The position numbers and the translations under genes were made by a program. Below, in pieces: positions 51,371 to 63,639 of a stretch of 64,000 nucleotides of DNA. Source of the DNA: Cinclus cinclus (taxonomy: Eukaryota; Chordata; Aves; Passeriformes; Cinclidae). The stretch lies in assembly GCF_963662255.1 (NCBI RefSeq), contig NC_085055.1, forward strand, positions 19,702,704 to 19,766,703, read 5' to 3'. The stretch's first letter is position 1. Each line of letters opens with the position of its first letter. The notes below the pieces were generated by a model, which was given only the letters and a program-made list of their open reading frames with translations, was not told the DNA's origin and searched no databases.

Positions 51371-51969
51371 CGCGCGGAGTAAGGCGCGGAGCCTGTGCGG
51401 GGCGCGGCACGGGAATCGCACGGACGGTGCCGCCGCCATCTTGGCGAGGGGAAGCGCCGCCGCTCCCTGGTCTTGCGTCCGTCCCGGAAGTACCGCCCAG
51501 CCCCGCGCGCCGGAAGCGCACCGCCTCGCGGCCTACGCCCATTCCACCTCGGGCCGCGCGTGAGCAGCGCGTGAGTGACACCCGCCGCGAAGTGTGGGGG
51601 GCAAAGGGGTACAGGGGACGCGCGCGCCGCCCGCCGGGGACCAGCGGGAGCCCCGTGCGCTCATGAGTCCCTGGCCAATGGGGATGGCGGCAGCGGATTG
51701 GGCGGTGCGGCCGGGAGAGCGGGGTGATGGCGGCCGTTACTGTGGGGCAGCTGATTGGCCAGTGCCCTGAGGGGGCAGGGGCCAGTGAGCTGATTGGTGG
51801 AGCCGTGGCTCTGGGGCAGACAGCAGGGAGCTGATTGGTGGAGCCGTGGCTGTGGGGCAGGCAGCAGGGAGCTGATTGGTGGAGCCGTGGCTGTGGGGCC
51901 GGTGGGAGGGAGAGGGGTGGTTGTGGTGTCCCAGGCAGGGCAGGTGCCTGGTCCCCCACGGGCAGCCAC
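51371..51969. promoter_or_regulatory. Bidirectional CpG-island promoter (unknown gene and SCLY)
   Basis: The two start codons are divergent and about 600 bp apart. The segment contains a YY1-type GCCGCCATCTTGG at about 51432, an ETS-like CCGGAAGT at about 51484 and CCGGAAGC at about 51510. CCAAT boxes occur in both orientations (CCAAT at 51675, ATTGG at 51694, 51754, 51793, 51834, 51875). There is no TATA box. The island extends left over intron 1 of the unknown gene to about 51000. Confidence 0.7.
51750..51900 (+). repeat. 41-bp tandem repeat carrying CCAAT boxes
   Basis: Units start GCTGATTGG at 51789, 51830 and 51871 with a period of exactly 41 bp. A degenerate unit begins at 51750. The body is GAGCCGTGGCTGTGGGGCAG followed by GCAGCAGGGA. 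Every unit presents one ATTGG (reverse CCAAT) box, just upstream of the SCLY start. Confidence 0.9.
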
Positions 51970-54900
51970 ATGTCTGTAACCAGCAGCAAGACGGTGATAG
52001 TGACAGCGACATCAGTGATGGGCACAGGGACAGAGCCGGTAGAGGTGCAGTGTGACTCGTTGGATGGGTGAGGCCCTACCCTGCCCTGTGCTCCCACCCT
52101 GTGCCTCCACCGTGTGCCCCCCAGCACCCCTTTATTTGCCCCTCCCCCTACAGGAGGGTCTACCTGGACTACAATGCCACCACCCCCCTGGCACCCGAGG
52201 TGGCCCAGGCCATGTGGGATGCCATGTACCAGGCCTGGGGCAACCCCAGCAGCTCCCACCCTGCAGGTAGGGACTAGGATGGGCCATGTTGCCTCCTTGG
52301 GCTGGGCCCCGTGGTGACAGGAACCCGTGGGAGCTGCTAGATCTGGTCCTACAGGCAGGAAGGCGAAGGAGCTCATCAGCAGTGCACGAGAGAGCCTGGC
52401 AAGGATGCTAGGAGGCCGCCCTGAGGATATCATCTTCACCTCGGGGGGCACAGAGGTGGGAGCGGGGGGGACCCCATTCCTGGGAATCCCTACCCACCAA
52501 CCCCCCTCCAGCAAACAGCGATAAGGAGGGTGGGGATGAAGGATAATATGCTTCTTCTGAGCCTCCATTTTCCTTCCTTCCTTCCTTCCTTCCTTCCTTC
52601 CCTTCCTTCCTTCCCTTCCTTCCCTTCCTTCCTTCCCTTCCCTCCCTCCCTTCCTTCCTCCCTCCCTTCCTCCCTTCCTCCAGGCAAACAACATGGTGAT
52701 CCACACTGCCTGCAGGCACTTCCATGACAGCCAGTATGGGAGGGGGGACAGCCGGGGGACACCACACATCGTGACATCTAGTGTAGAGCATGACTCCATC
52801 CGCCTGCCGCTGGAGCAGCTGGGGAGGGAGGGCCTGGCAGGTGAGTGGCACAGGCACAGATGAGGTTTGAACAGGGGACTTGACTCTGCTGGTGTTTTTT
52901 GGAGGAGGGCTAGATCCTGCATGCTCTGTGATGTTCCACTTTCTCCTCCTGGAGAAGGGCACCATTTACCCCCATGGCTGCCATGTTCCCCCAGGCTGAA
53001 TGTGTCACCTCTCTGCTCTGTGCCTGTGCTTCCACTGCCCACACACTTCTACCCTGTCCAGTGGAGCACAGGCAGTCCTGAGTGCTCACAGCCTACCCAG
53101 CCAGCTTCAGGGCTTGTCTCCTGCCCTGCAGAAGCCACCTTTGTGCCTGTGTCTCCACGGAGTGGGCAGGCAGAAGTGGATGATGTCCTGGCCGCCATCC
53201 AGCCAAACACCTGCTTGGTCTCCCTCATGCTGGCCAATAATGAGACCGGGGTCATCATGGTGAGTGTGGGCAGTGAGGGGGATGGGGTGGAGACAGCCTT
53301 GCAAAGAGGCGGTGACAGAGGGCAGCAGAAGGTCCTTGGGATGCAGACCCTCATCCCTGCCACCAGCCCGTCGCAGAGCTGAGCCAGCGCATCCGTGCTC
53401 TCAACCAACGCAGAGCAGCAGAGGGTCTGCCCAGGATCCTGGTGCACACAGATGCAGCACAGATGATTGGCAAGGGGCGTGTGGACGTGCAGGAGCTGAG
53501 TGTGGACTACCTGACCATCGTGGGACACAAGGTGTGGCCCTGCTCGTGTGGCCCAGCTGCTGATCACCCTATGTGACATCTCTGCTGGGGTGCCAGGGGG
53601 ACTTTGGATGCTCCACACAGCTTGGTACCTCACAATGGCCAAAGATGATCTGCTGGGTGGTGTTCTGCAGACAGACTTCACTCGTGTGGAACTTGTCTGG
53701 GCTGGGAGGGGCAGGAGACTGAGGATGAAGAGCAGCTCTGCAGTGCCTTGTGCCTGTGCAATGGGCAGGGGCCAGCACTGGAGGGCACTCGGATTTGGGC
53801 AGGAGGGCAGGAAGCACTGTCATTTCTATCAGTGTCCCCAGGGTCACTGTGGCTGTCCCCACAGTTCCACGGCCCACGGATCGGAGCGCTGTACACCCGC
53901 AGCCCCAGCACCGCCACCCCACTGCACCCCATGCTCTTCGGAGGGGGACAGGAGAGGAGTTTCCGGCCAGGGTAAGGGGGCAGGTGGTTTCCTGGAGAGG
54001 TGGGCCTCTGGCTGGTGGCCAAGACACGTGGGCTGCCTTGTGTGACCTGAGCTGGCAGCTGTGTCACCTGCCAGCCCTGGGGCGAGGAGCCCAGCATGGC
54101 AGGGCAATGGATCCATGCATGGAAACTCCCTGGCTCTCAGGCTTTGCCAAGGGTGGAACTGCCTCCTCAGCCACCTCAGAGAGGTGTCCAGGAGCCATGA
54201 GGGGTCCTATAAGGGAATGTCTGTAGCTCAGGGTTGGGTTTCTGGTGTGGAGAAATAACTCACTGGTTGGTCCCTGTTCCCTTCCAGCACTGAGAACACC
54301 CCGATGATTGCCGGCCTTGGCCAGGTCAGTTGATGGTTGGGGTGAGTGGTGCAGACCCAGCACAGAGGCAGCCACTTGTGCTCTCTGGTCATCAAAAGGG
54401 ACAAACATGGGATGTGGGAAGGAGGGTGAACTGGGAAAGTTCCATTGCCAGTCGAAGGAGGTGTTTTGGGGCGCTTGCTGCAGGTTTGCAGCTCTGACAG
54501 TCACCTAGCTTGCATGGCACAGGGCACTGAGAGGGGACATGGGACCTGGCACTGGTGGAGCCTGTCTGTGTTGTCAGGCTGCAGAGTTAGTGAGCAAGAA
54601 CTGGGAGGCATATGAGGCTCATATGCAAGATGTCCGGGATTACCTGGAGGCCACTCTGGAGGTGAGCATATCTAGTCCCTTCCCACAGCCTCAGACTGCA
54701 GTGTGTGGGGCCTGGAACAGGGTGGGTATGTCCCTCTGGCCTGGCCCACCCCCTCAAAAGGACAGAGCTGCTTGGAAACCCAGAGAGGTTCACAGCCCTC
54801 TGATTTTTCCAGGCCTCCTTCGGAAAGCAGAGGATTCACTTCAACAGTCACTTTAAGGGCTCCAAGCGACTCTGCAATACCTGTAACTTCTCCATCTTGG

Positions 54901-55964
54901 GCCCAGGCCTTCAAGGTAGCTCTTATCCTACAGCTATCATGTGATGGTTACACAGAGCCAAGCACCTGTGCCTCACAGCACTTGTGGCTGAGACTGGCAG
55001 GTGCTTGGTGTGGCTCAGGCAGGGAGGTGAGGCCCTGGAGAGAGCCTTGGCACTGGGAGAGCAGCTCTTGTGTTGCTTGTGCTGCAGGACGAAGGGTGTT
55101 GGCTCACTGCAAGGTGCTCCTGGCCAGCGTCGGGGCTGCCTGCCACTCTGAGAAGGGGGATCGGTGAGCAGACAGCTTTTCCAGCTCCTGGATATCTTCC
55201 CAGAGGACAGGGGGTTGGGAGGGATGGAGACAGGACAGGGAAAGGAACAGTGGGTGGCTTGGGCAGCATCACCTTTAACAAAGAGGGTACAGAGCTTTCC
55301 AGAGCGGCTGAAGGGCTGTGAAGGGGATTATTGCAGGAGACACAGCTGAAACACTCAATTGCTGCTTCAAAGGAGTTTGTCCTCCCAGCTTGGGTGATCC
55401 AGCTGAGCTTGGAAGTACGTTTAAGCTCCTGGCACTACCAGAAGAGAGCCTGCCTTGTGTCTGTGTGTGTGCCTGGCTCACCTGCTCCAGCCCTGCTTGG
55501 ATGTCCAGATAGTTCCTTTAGGGAATATGGGGTCTGTGGGTGCTTTTTGGCCTGGTCTAGAGCCCGAGAGTTGCCAGCCCACAAGGACATGGAACAGGTT
55601 CTTCTTAGAAGAGCCAGATCCTCCTGGGCAACAAGCCCAGTGGGATTGAGTGCCCCTGGAAAGCAAACGGGGCTGTGCAGGGAACAGGTGCCCTGGAGTG
55701 TATCTGCAGATGTGGTTCCTTCTGTGGCTCGGTGGGGCTCCCTGCTGATGTGTGGCGTTTCCTCGACCTTCCAGTCCAACCTCCTCCTCCTGGCTGTGTT
55801 CCAGGCCCTCCCCAGTGCTGCTGAGCTGCGGGATTCCCCCAGAGGTGGCACAGAATGCGCTGCGGCTGACCGTGGGGCGTGGCACCACACGGGCAGATGT
55901 GGACAGGGCTGTGCAGGACCTCATGCAGGCTGTGGAGCAGCTGGAGAGGGACCAGGCCTCATAA
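51970..55964 (+). CDS. SCLY: SCLY, selenocysteine lyase, 12 exons
   Basis: SCLY is a cytosolic PLP enzyme that splits L-selenocysteine into alanine and selenide for selenium recycling (class V aminotransferase, NifS-like). Exons: 51970-52067, 52154-52266, 52355-52455, 52684-52840, 53132-53259, 53367-53531, 53865-53971, 54288-54324, 54578-54661, 54813-54915, 55088-55163 and 55805-55964. All borders are GT-AG with matching phases; the total is 442 residues (human about 445). Motifs: [10 protein letters not shown] near 35, [20 protein letters not shown] at 226-231, the PLP lysine K254 in TIVGHK, GGGQE near 283, RPGTENTP, and catalytic C383 in [10 protein letters not shown]. The N-terminal 32 residues are poorly conserved. 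The 51970 ATG is chosen as the first in frame after the repeat-containing promoter; the ATG at 52018 is possible. The gene appears intact and active. Confidence 0.96.
52569..52680 (+). repeat. TTCC/CCCTT microsatellite forming the polypyrimidine tract of SCLY exon 4
   Basis: Pure pyrimidine (TTCC)n and (CCCTT)n tracts of about 110 bp run directly into CCTCCAG|GCAAAC, the 3' splice site of SCLY exon 4 at 52683/52684. No A interrupts the tract, so the branch point must lie upstream, about 120 bp from the acceptor, or be atypical. Confidence 0.95.
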
Positions 55965-56714
55965 ACGCCTGAATTGCTCCATGGACACCACTCAGGTTCT
56001 TGAGGTGGTCCCCTGGATGTGAGCTGCCTGTGCCAGCCTGGGCCTTAGGGGTGGGAGAGGGAGGTTCTGAGGAGGGAGCTTGGCTGCTTTGGGGCCGAGG
56101 GAGCTCCAGGGCTTGCCCAGGACACGGCCCCACTGCACAGTGGAGGCTTTTGCGGAGTCCTGTTGTCCAGTACCCCTGGCTTGCCAGATCTGTCTAGCTG
56201 GATGCCTGCACATGTATGTGTTGGCATAGAGCTTGAGTTCCTGCAGAGGGACAGGCATGGAAGCCATGGAAAGAGGAGTCTCATGACCTGGTTGCTTTCT
56301 ACAAAGGAAGCTTTCCTGTTGCCTGAGCAGCCAGAGAAGAAAGATCATCTGCCCCAGAGTGAAATGAGGAATTTATAGAAGCACAGCAGGATTCTGGGCT
56401 GGGAACTGCTCTGCCCTAAGCTGTCAAAGGGATTTCTGGCTGGGCAGAGCTTTCTGCCCAGCACTGCTTTGCTTTAATTGCTCCCCTTTTTCTGTCCTTT
56501 CTACAGGGGCAGAGCTCCTGTTGCCAACTCCACCTGCTCAAGGAAACTGTTGTTGGGGCAGCTGTGACTGTGCCAGCACCTGAGGGAACCCTGCATGGCC
56601 CAGGTGGTCTCTGGCATCAGCAACACTGGAGGACACAAATATCACATGGATCAGGAGCTTTTTCAGCTGGGCTGGCTGATGTCAGGGAGCTTGGTCTCCC
56701 TAGGTATTCATAGG

Positions 56715-56720
56715 AATAAA
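56715..56720 (+). terminator. SCLY: Candidate poly(A) signal of SCLY
   Basis: This is the first exact AATAAA downstream of the SCLY stop (750 bp away), with no closer canonical hexamer noticed. The distance fits a medium 3' UTR, but use of a variant signal nearer the stop is possible. Confidence 0.35.
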
Positions 56721-57804
56721 AGTAAATGCTGCTTCTTTTCACAAGTAAAATGTATTTTCTGTGGGGGAAGCTGGACTGGTTGGAGCCATCTGAGTGATGC
56801 CTTTTCCCTCGGAAAATGCTCATATCACAGAACAGAGGCACAGGCAGCTGGAGTGGGAGGTGCCTGCAGAGCCTGGTTGGCACAGAGCCCATGGACGCAG
56901 ATGCTGGCTTTTCTCTTTAGAATGGCCAGGAGTACTATCTGGACTCATAAAACCCTGGGGCTCTTTGCAAATCTGATGTCTTACTGGAGTTTAGTATCCA
57001 AGCACCCTGACTGACAGTCACTGATCCTGCCAGGCTGGTCAATATTACCATGCTGCTTACACCTCCATCTCAAATGAATTCTTTTTTTTTTCTCTCCATT
57101 CTTTCCCCTCCCTTGGATAATAGTCAAAACCTCCTTTAGAAAAAATGGTTCCATAGAAAGGATTTTGGTCTGCATCAGGACTAGATCTTTAATCTGTCAT
57201 GGACCTTACAGTTCCTGGGGACCTGTCACAGCTGTGGCACAACTGGAGATTCAGTTTCCCTGCAAAACATCTGGGCGTCCTGTGTTGTTTCAGCCAGAAA
57301 TTTAGCCAAAAAGCACAAAGAGCTTTACTGACTTATTTATACACACAGGAAATGCAAGTTTTAGCCACAGAAATTCGGCATTGCTCCATTTAGAATATGA
57401 CAGCCAAAGCTTAAAAAGCATTACAGAGGAAATGACAATTTGGTTTGACTCTTTTAATGGTTTTGCTGCTCATCTTCCTCCTACCACAGCACACATGAAT
57501 GAGTCACTTTTGAGTCCCTTTGTATTGCTTTATCCAGAGAAGGTCAAGAAGAGCTTGCCCTGCATTTCAGTGGGCTAGGCTGTGCTGGCTGTGCACCCTG
57601 TGTGCTGCTCTTTTGGGTATGACAAAATGGTTGTGTGCAGCAGAACAAATTCACCTGGAATGGGCATTTGGAGATACCAACATTGCTACATCAGCTGAGA
57701 AGTGAAATGGTAGAGAGAGGGCCTGGCCACTATGCACAGACACAGGAGCTGAAAGGAGTCACTTCCACATGATCACAGCCAGAATCAGACTTGAAAACTG
57801 ACAT

Positions 57805-59034
57805 TCATTTAATGGACAAATCCACAATCTCTTGATAATCTTGTCTTCTTAATTCCTTCCAGAAAAGCTTATAACACGCAAGGAAAAAAACACTCGCCAA
57901 GATAAGCACTGCCCCAACCACATCACAGGTATGTGGGAAGCTGCGCAGCACAAGGAGCTGCAGGACCATGGCAATGACTATCTCCAGGTGCTGCACAGTG
58001 CTCACCAGAGCGGGGTGGAACTTGCCCAGGGCATGGTAGACCCCCAGGAAGGCTGCAGTGGAGCACAGGCAAATGGCAAGGAGATAGCTCCAGGTTTCCC
58101 CATCCAGTGGGATGATTGGCTCTTGGAGCAGGAACATGGTGGATGCTCCCCACACTGTTCCTGTCCAGCTGAAAGTGAACAGTGCTGTCCACATGCTGAT
58201 GTTGTCTTTGATGGACCTGTAGACTATCATGGAGAGGGCAGTGGTCAGACCAGCCATGACAGTCATGGTATAGCCAAAAGCTTCCTTCCAGGTGTTCAGC
58301 AAAGAGTTCTCCTCATTAACAATGTGGGGAATCATGACCAGACAAACACCGAACACACTGCCAAGGACAGTGAATATGTCTATATAAGCCATTCCTTCAT
58401 CTATGAGTAAAAAAGCCAGAATGGCACTGAACACTGTGGTGGTGGCCCTCCACATGATGGTCCCATTGCTGGGGGGCACTATGGAGAAGGAGGTGTAGGC
58501 ACAGGTGATGGAGATGACGTTGCAGACCCCATAGAGGAACAGCCGGAGCCGGTAGCCTTTGGGGCCGAAGGGAGGCTCATGGTGATAGCACACAGCAGTG
58601 AGGGAAAGCACCTGCAGGACCGAGCGGATGAAAATCAGCTCCAGAGATGGCACTTTGGAACGGTCAGAAATTAATCTTGTGATCAGAGCCACACATCCAT
58701 GAGCCACGGCAGAGCCAAAAAGGACTGCCCATGTTTTCCTGGACTGCAGTACATTTCCTTCATGTAACTGCTGGGATTGTCCAACCTCATCAGGTTTTGG
58801 CAGTTGTGCTGGCTTGGTGTCTATTGTACCAAAGAAAGTATTTTCTCTCTTTTTCCCATCATTCAGTAGTCTTCTCTTAGGATTATCCTCCATAAATACT
58901 CCAGTATCTTCATTAACATCCTCACATCCCTCTTCTCTTGGCTGGGGATAATGAGAGGTGTATTTCACTGTCACTGTGTTGGGGTGAATTTTCACTCGCT
59001 TTTTGACTGGGTATTTTTGGGAAGATGTATCCAT
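57805..59034 (-). CDS. SLC35G2: SLC35G2 (TMEM22), ten-helix drug/metabolite-transporter-like protein
   Basis: SLC35G2 is an integral membrane protein of the nucleotide-sugar/EamA-type transporter superfamily. Its substrate is not established. One uninterrupted coding exon gives 409 residues (human 412). The start is the ATG at 59034, matching the family N-terminus MDTSS...[12 protein letters not shown]. The longer frame from 59082 crosses a good acceptor (TTTTCCTTAAG, exon start 59056) and is intronic. The N-terminal 95 residues are a polar cytosolic tail. Ten hydrophobic segments follow from about residue 98 ([20 protein letters not shown]), in two EamA-like halves, including [28 protein letters not shown] and [20 protein letters not shown]. 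The protein ends in a short basic tail, [12 protein letters not shown]. The paralogue SLC35G1 is less likely: the N-terminal tail is G2-specific. Its 3' end faces the SCLY 3' end (convergent, under 2 kb apart). Confidence 0.95.
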   Translation of the reverse strand: MDTSSQKYPVKKRVKIHPNTVTVKYTSHYPQPREEGCEDVNEDTGVFMEDNPKRRLLNDGKKRENTFFGTIDTKPAQLPKPDEVGQSQQLHEGNVLQSRKTWAVLFGSAVAHGCVALITRLISDRSKVPSLELIFIRSVLQVLSLTAVCYHHEPPFGPKGYRLRLFLYGVCNVISITCAYTSFSIVPPSNGTIMWRATTTVFSAILAFLLIDEGMAYIDIFTVLGSVFGVCLVMIPHIVNEENSLLNTWKEAFGYTMTVMAGLTTALSMIVYRSIKDNISMWTALFTFSWTGTVWGASTMFLLQEPIIPLDGETWSYLLAICLCSTAAFLGVYHALGKFHPALVSTVQHLEIVIAMVLQLLVLRSFPHTCDVVGAVLILASVFFLACYKLFWKELRRQDYQEIVDLSIK

Positions 59035-59056
59035 TTCCTTAGAGAAATGCCCTGGT

Positions 59057-62000
59057 CTTAAGGAAAAAAAATGGAGATACACCTTATTTAATGAATAGTG
59101 AGAGATTCATTGGGATGTAGGTGCTTTTAGTGCTTACAAGCTATTTTTATCCAAGTACTAGTAGCCTGTTCTTGGTTTTGCTTTAATTTTCCAGAGTTAC
59201 TGCTAAATACCTTTGATGGCTGGGATCTCCTTTTGGATCTCCTTTTGGATCTCCTTAAAAGTCAACTGTGGCACTTCACTTTAGCCACTAATTTTTAAAA
59301 TAATATATTGTCATGATGATGATATGCATAATGAATTCTAGTATATTTTAACAAGAAAGTTATCTTGCTAAGCTTTTTACCCTGTAATTATGCATTATTG
59401 TTAATGGCTTGCCAGTGTTACAAAATTGCAGAAGAAATTTGACTGGAGGAGGTGACAGAGAGCAACACAAGGAGATAGGGAGCACCCCCGGGCAAGTCAG
59501 CAGTTTGCATATGGTTGACAACACATCTTTGAATACAACCGTGGCAGTGTTAAACCCTTCTGTCTTCTCATGAAGGGCCATTTCCCACTACACAAACAGT
59601 GCCTGTGATTCCTGCGGGGTGCGGCAGTAGTTTAATTAAGGCAGGGGTACGTCATTGAAATGACTGTTTTCACATCGTCTGTGCAAAGCCTTCCAAGTCA
59701 AGAGGCAGCAGGAGCAATGAAACCTTCCCTGCCTTCTTTTCACTCCAGCAAATAAAACCTGTGCAGACCTTACCTGTGACAGAGACATTCGATCCCAAGG
59801 CGGAGGAGGAAAACACCTCTTCATCATCTTCGGTGGGCTATCTAGACAGAAACAATAGTTGCTCTCAGGTACCAGCAGAGAAGGTTGCAATCATCTCGGC
59901 ATGGAAAGTAAAACCCAAGGGAGGCTCAAACCCCAAACCACTTTAGATGGAGAGAAAGCAGTCAGTGGCATCTTGTCAGCGTAAGGTTCCTGCAGCTCGA
60001 CAACAAGCCAATTCACACTCCCGAGCCTGCCGTGCTGAGCCGTGGTGGGCTGCAGAGGAGAGGGAGCCCAGGAGGACCCATCCTCCTCCTCCGGAGCTCC
60101 TCCCCACCGGAGCCGAGCTCTGCCAGGAGCAGCAGCAGCAGCTTGGCCTCTGCGGTGGCACCACAGCACGGGTACAAACAGTCCTTGTCCCCAGGTCCCA
60201 GCGGTGCGAGACCACAGCCGCTGGAGAATGGGCTGAGCGGCCGGACAGCAGATTGTCAGGAGAACACAGCTCTAAAGGCAGTGCTAATGTGCGGGCAGTA
60301 GTTCATCGCAGAAACTAAAAATACCCTGGCCAGGTTCAGCCTTGGCATTTTCTGTGCCTGTGATCTGTGACAGCCAAGCACTGCCTGTGTCTCCGGCAAA
60401 TTAATTTACATCAGAATGGGACAATCTGCCTTTTTCCTCACAGGCTGAGTGTTCATTAACCCCCTGCTGCACCCTAACTGAGCTGTAGCCGACTCCCTGC
60501 TCTCCTCGTGGGGATGAACAGGAGCGGGGACACGGGCAAGCACCAGTCCCAGCTCCAGAGGAAGCAGCAGCACCAGTTTGGACCTGCACAAGTACCAGGG
60601 GCTGAGGACCCTCTCGAGTCCCCCGTCTCTCAGGAGGCCTTGCCCAGCACTGCTGTTCACGTTTTTCTGCAGTAGACCCAGGGCCAGAGCACACCCAGCA
60701 CATCCTGCATGGTGAAAAGCATTCCAGGGTGTCCAGGGGCTGCTTACTGGGCAAGGAACTTGAGAACGAGCAGATGAACGCCAGGGAGAGTAAACAGAGC
60801 TGGGTATCAGCTGTGCTAGCAGGCACTTCAAACAACACATCAACATTTACCAACACCTGCCAGAAATGTGCCCCAGGCTCACCTGCTGCCTTCACTTTTC
60901 CTTCAGTTAAATTGTTCATTTCCAAATCTTTTAACATGCAAATGCAAACCGCACGGAGTGAGCCCGGGAAGACAGTGATTTTTCACCTGCACAGCTTTTC
61001 CTACCTCGCATTTTCATTGTGTTACAATCCACAGTTTTGTTTGGCAGCCTTAAAAAAATTAAGACTTTCTTGCTTTAAGGCACAACATACTGGATCGTGA
61101 ATAAAATAAGTGGGGGGAAAAGAAGATAAAAGTGGACAACAGGAATTATTATTTGACAGTAGAGCACTGGGTGAACTCATTCATTTCGTCAAGAAACAGC
61201 TGAGTAAAAACGCTGTGACTGTTCCTGAAAACAAAACCAAGATAGGTAATTTGCTACCGTGAGCATACAACGGTAACTTTCTTGCTTCCTGGCTTTTAGA
61301 TTACATTTTCTTACAATAAATAATTGCAAATTCAACACAACAGTTGTGAATGTGGCACTGGACCCGTGCAATGCGTTCAGGGATCTCTCTGGAGAAAAAC
61401 AATAGATGATGAGTGTGTAGCTCAAAATGGCTGTTCTGCACTGAGCTGCTCCCTCAGGACTGCTCAGCTGGGAACCAGAACCTTTAGGAGTCTGGAAAGT
61501 GGAGGGGCAAACACGTGTGAAAGACAGGAGATAGGAAGTAATAAAGAACAAATAAATAAATTACAGGAATGCTTAGCCCAACATTTTGTTTTCCCAACTA
61601 AATACTGAGTGTATGGCAAATGCGGTGCCAACCCTCCCACAGTTCATTTGTTTGTAGTCTTTGGTGACCTTGCTTTTCTTAATCAGTGAGATTTTCCACA
61701 GAGACTGAGATTTGGGCATATCCCAGATCCATTATATGTGTCCCTGACACAAATTTAAAATAGACAGAAATCAGCACAGCCTACACAGACAACTTGCTAC
61801 TTCTTTTTCTGCTCATGCCTTTTGTGGCAATGACATGAACTTATTATCTGGAAACTTAACGTGGCTTATTTGCATTTTCTATTAAAAATACAAGTTGATG
61901 TTGAATCAAGTTTAATATGAGGCTGAAGATGAAGCACTATGCAAAATTCTGAAGCTATATTACAAAACAAACATTCCCAATTCAGCCTGGGACACCCATT

Positions 62001-63400
62001 TAAATGACCAGATCATTGAAATCACTGACTGCAAAGTGTGAACCCTGTTTTCCCTTGGGGGAACAGACAATCACTGTAGATCAAATAAAGGGCACAGATC
62101 ATTGATGGACTACAAACCATGATTTATTTTGAAATAAAAAACCCGAATACTCCTTCCTTCCCTCAACCCCTGCAATGCTGGTTAGCCCAGGAGAAATAGG
62201 TGTTTATCTGCCCCCTGACTGCTAGGGGTGGGAGCCTGAACTCTCCTTCTGTGCCTGAAGGAATATGAAGGCTTTGAGGTCTGGTGATTCTAACCACCAG
62301 TCTTGAATAAACTAACAAAAAATACTCTCATATTCTGCCAGATTGGTTAAAATCAGTCAGACTAATGAAGTGTTATGAAAGACTCTGATGTGGCAATTCC
62401 AGCCACAGATACGGAGTGAGGAATAAGTCAGCTACCCCTGCGCTCTGAAAGGCCCCTGGGGAAAATCCCCCAATCCTGACCAGATCAGGCTGAAATTACC
62501 AGAGAACTGTGAGCAGTCTCTACAGGATAACTACAGACTGACAATTCTCCCTGAAGTTACACAAAGGAAAAGACACACCCACCCCTGGAAATCCACCGAA
62601 CTGACTGAACTCGTGCCACCTTCACTAAGCACATGTGTACACTGACTTCTTAGCATAGGGGTTTTCTTTTGATTTCTTATCAGGTGCAGGAAAATCTCCT
62701 AAAGTCCTGTTTCAGCACCATTAAACCACCTGGAGATTCTTAGGTGTTTCATACTTCAGGCAACTGCACGTGCAAAGGGATCTACACTCATGTGGTGTAC
62801 GAGTATCTTTTATCTTTTTAGCCAGATTGACATAAACCAATTTGATTAAAACTACGTTCCAAGAAACTCAAGTCTTTATTAAAATTTCATGAATAGCAAA
62901 AGGTGTTCAACAAAATGAAGAAGCAATTACATGAAAGGCGTTTTTAGCACTTAAGCATAAGAGCAATCATTATACACAAACCAACAAACCAGTATCGCGT
63001 GTCTTCAAGTTAATTGAGTCACATCCAGCAGCACTGCCTCAAGGAAGAGCCAGTACAACCTTCACTGAATACAAATACAAACCCCACACTAAAGTCCCAC
63101 GAGTTGTCAGTACATTCCTGATAATATTTTGCTACCCCAAAAAACGACCTCTATTTGTGCTAGCTCACTGAAGCAACCTTATTTGATGGGATATGCCTTT
63201 AATTCCCCTTGCTTTCTCTATTCTCTTGCTGAATACGGGCTCCATCTGCAGCCGTTCCCATGAAAAAGTACTATTTTCTAATTTCTCCATTCATGCCTGT
63301 TGCCTGCTGCAGCTCCTACCTCTGCAGCAGCAGTACTTGAATTAAGTGATTTTGGGAGAAGAGCCACTTTGCCTGCAAACTCCCCATTCCAAAAACTCTT
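59057..63400. other. Probable 5' intron of SLC35G2 and intergenic DNA
   Basis: The acceptor at 59057-59058 shows that SLC35G2 has at least one upstream non-coding exon to the right, so this stretch is probably intron. A small direct repeat of GGATCTCCTTTT (nearly three units) lies at 59223-59256. A locally GC-rich patch at 60000-60240 could hold an alternative first exon, but no defined donor was chosen. Nothing else is recognised. Confidence 0.45.
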
Positions 63401-63639
63401 ATCTCAACAAACTCCTTCAGACAGCAGTTCCAGGCACAGGCGAAAGAACAGAGAATACATTACCATTGAAATATAGTCCCCTGCAGCACAGGAAACCAGG
63501 AAAACAGCCCAGTTAGATGTAAGAAAGGTTTTAAGAGGTACATTACAATGGGCGAAGGACGAGACGGCATCTTCGGTCCACGATAGGAGATGACAGGTCG
63601 AGATTAGAGATATCTCGCTCGCTGCTGTGATCCACTCCA

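Noticed and set aside
50871..53042. A 723-codon minus-strand open frame
   Set aside because: It runs antisense through the CpG island, the 41-bp repeat and the TTCC microsatellite (giving Gly-Arg-Glu-rich runs) and overlaps verified SCLY exons. It is a composition artefact.
59035..59082. N-terminal extension of SLC35G2 from an upstream ATG at 59082
   Set aside because: The extension crosses a good splice acceptor at 59057-59058, and the family start MDTSS begins at 59034.
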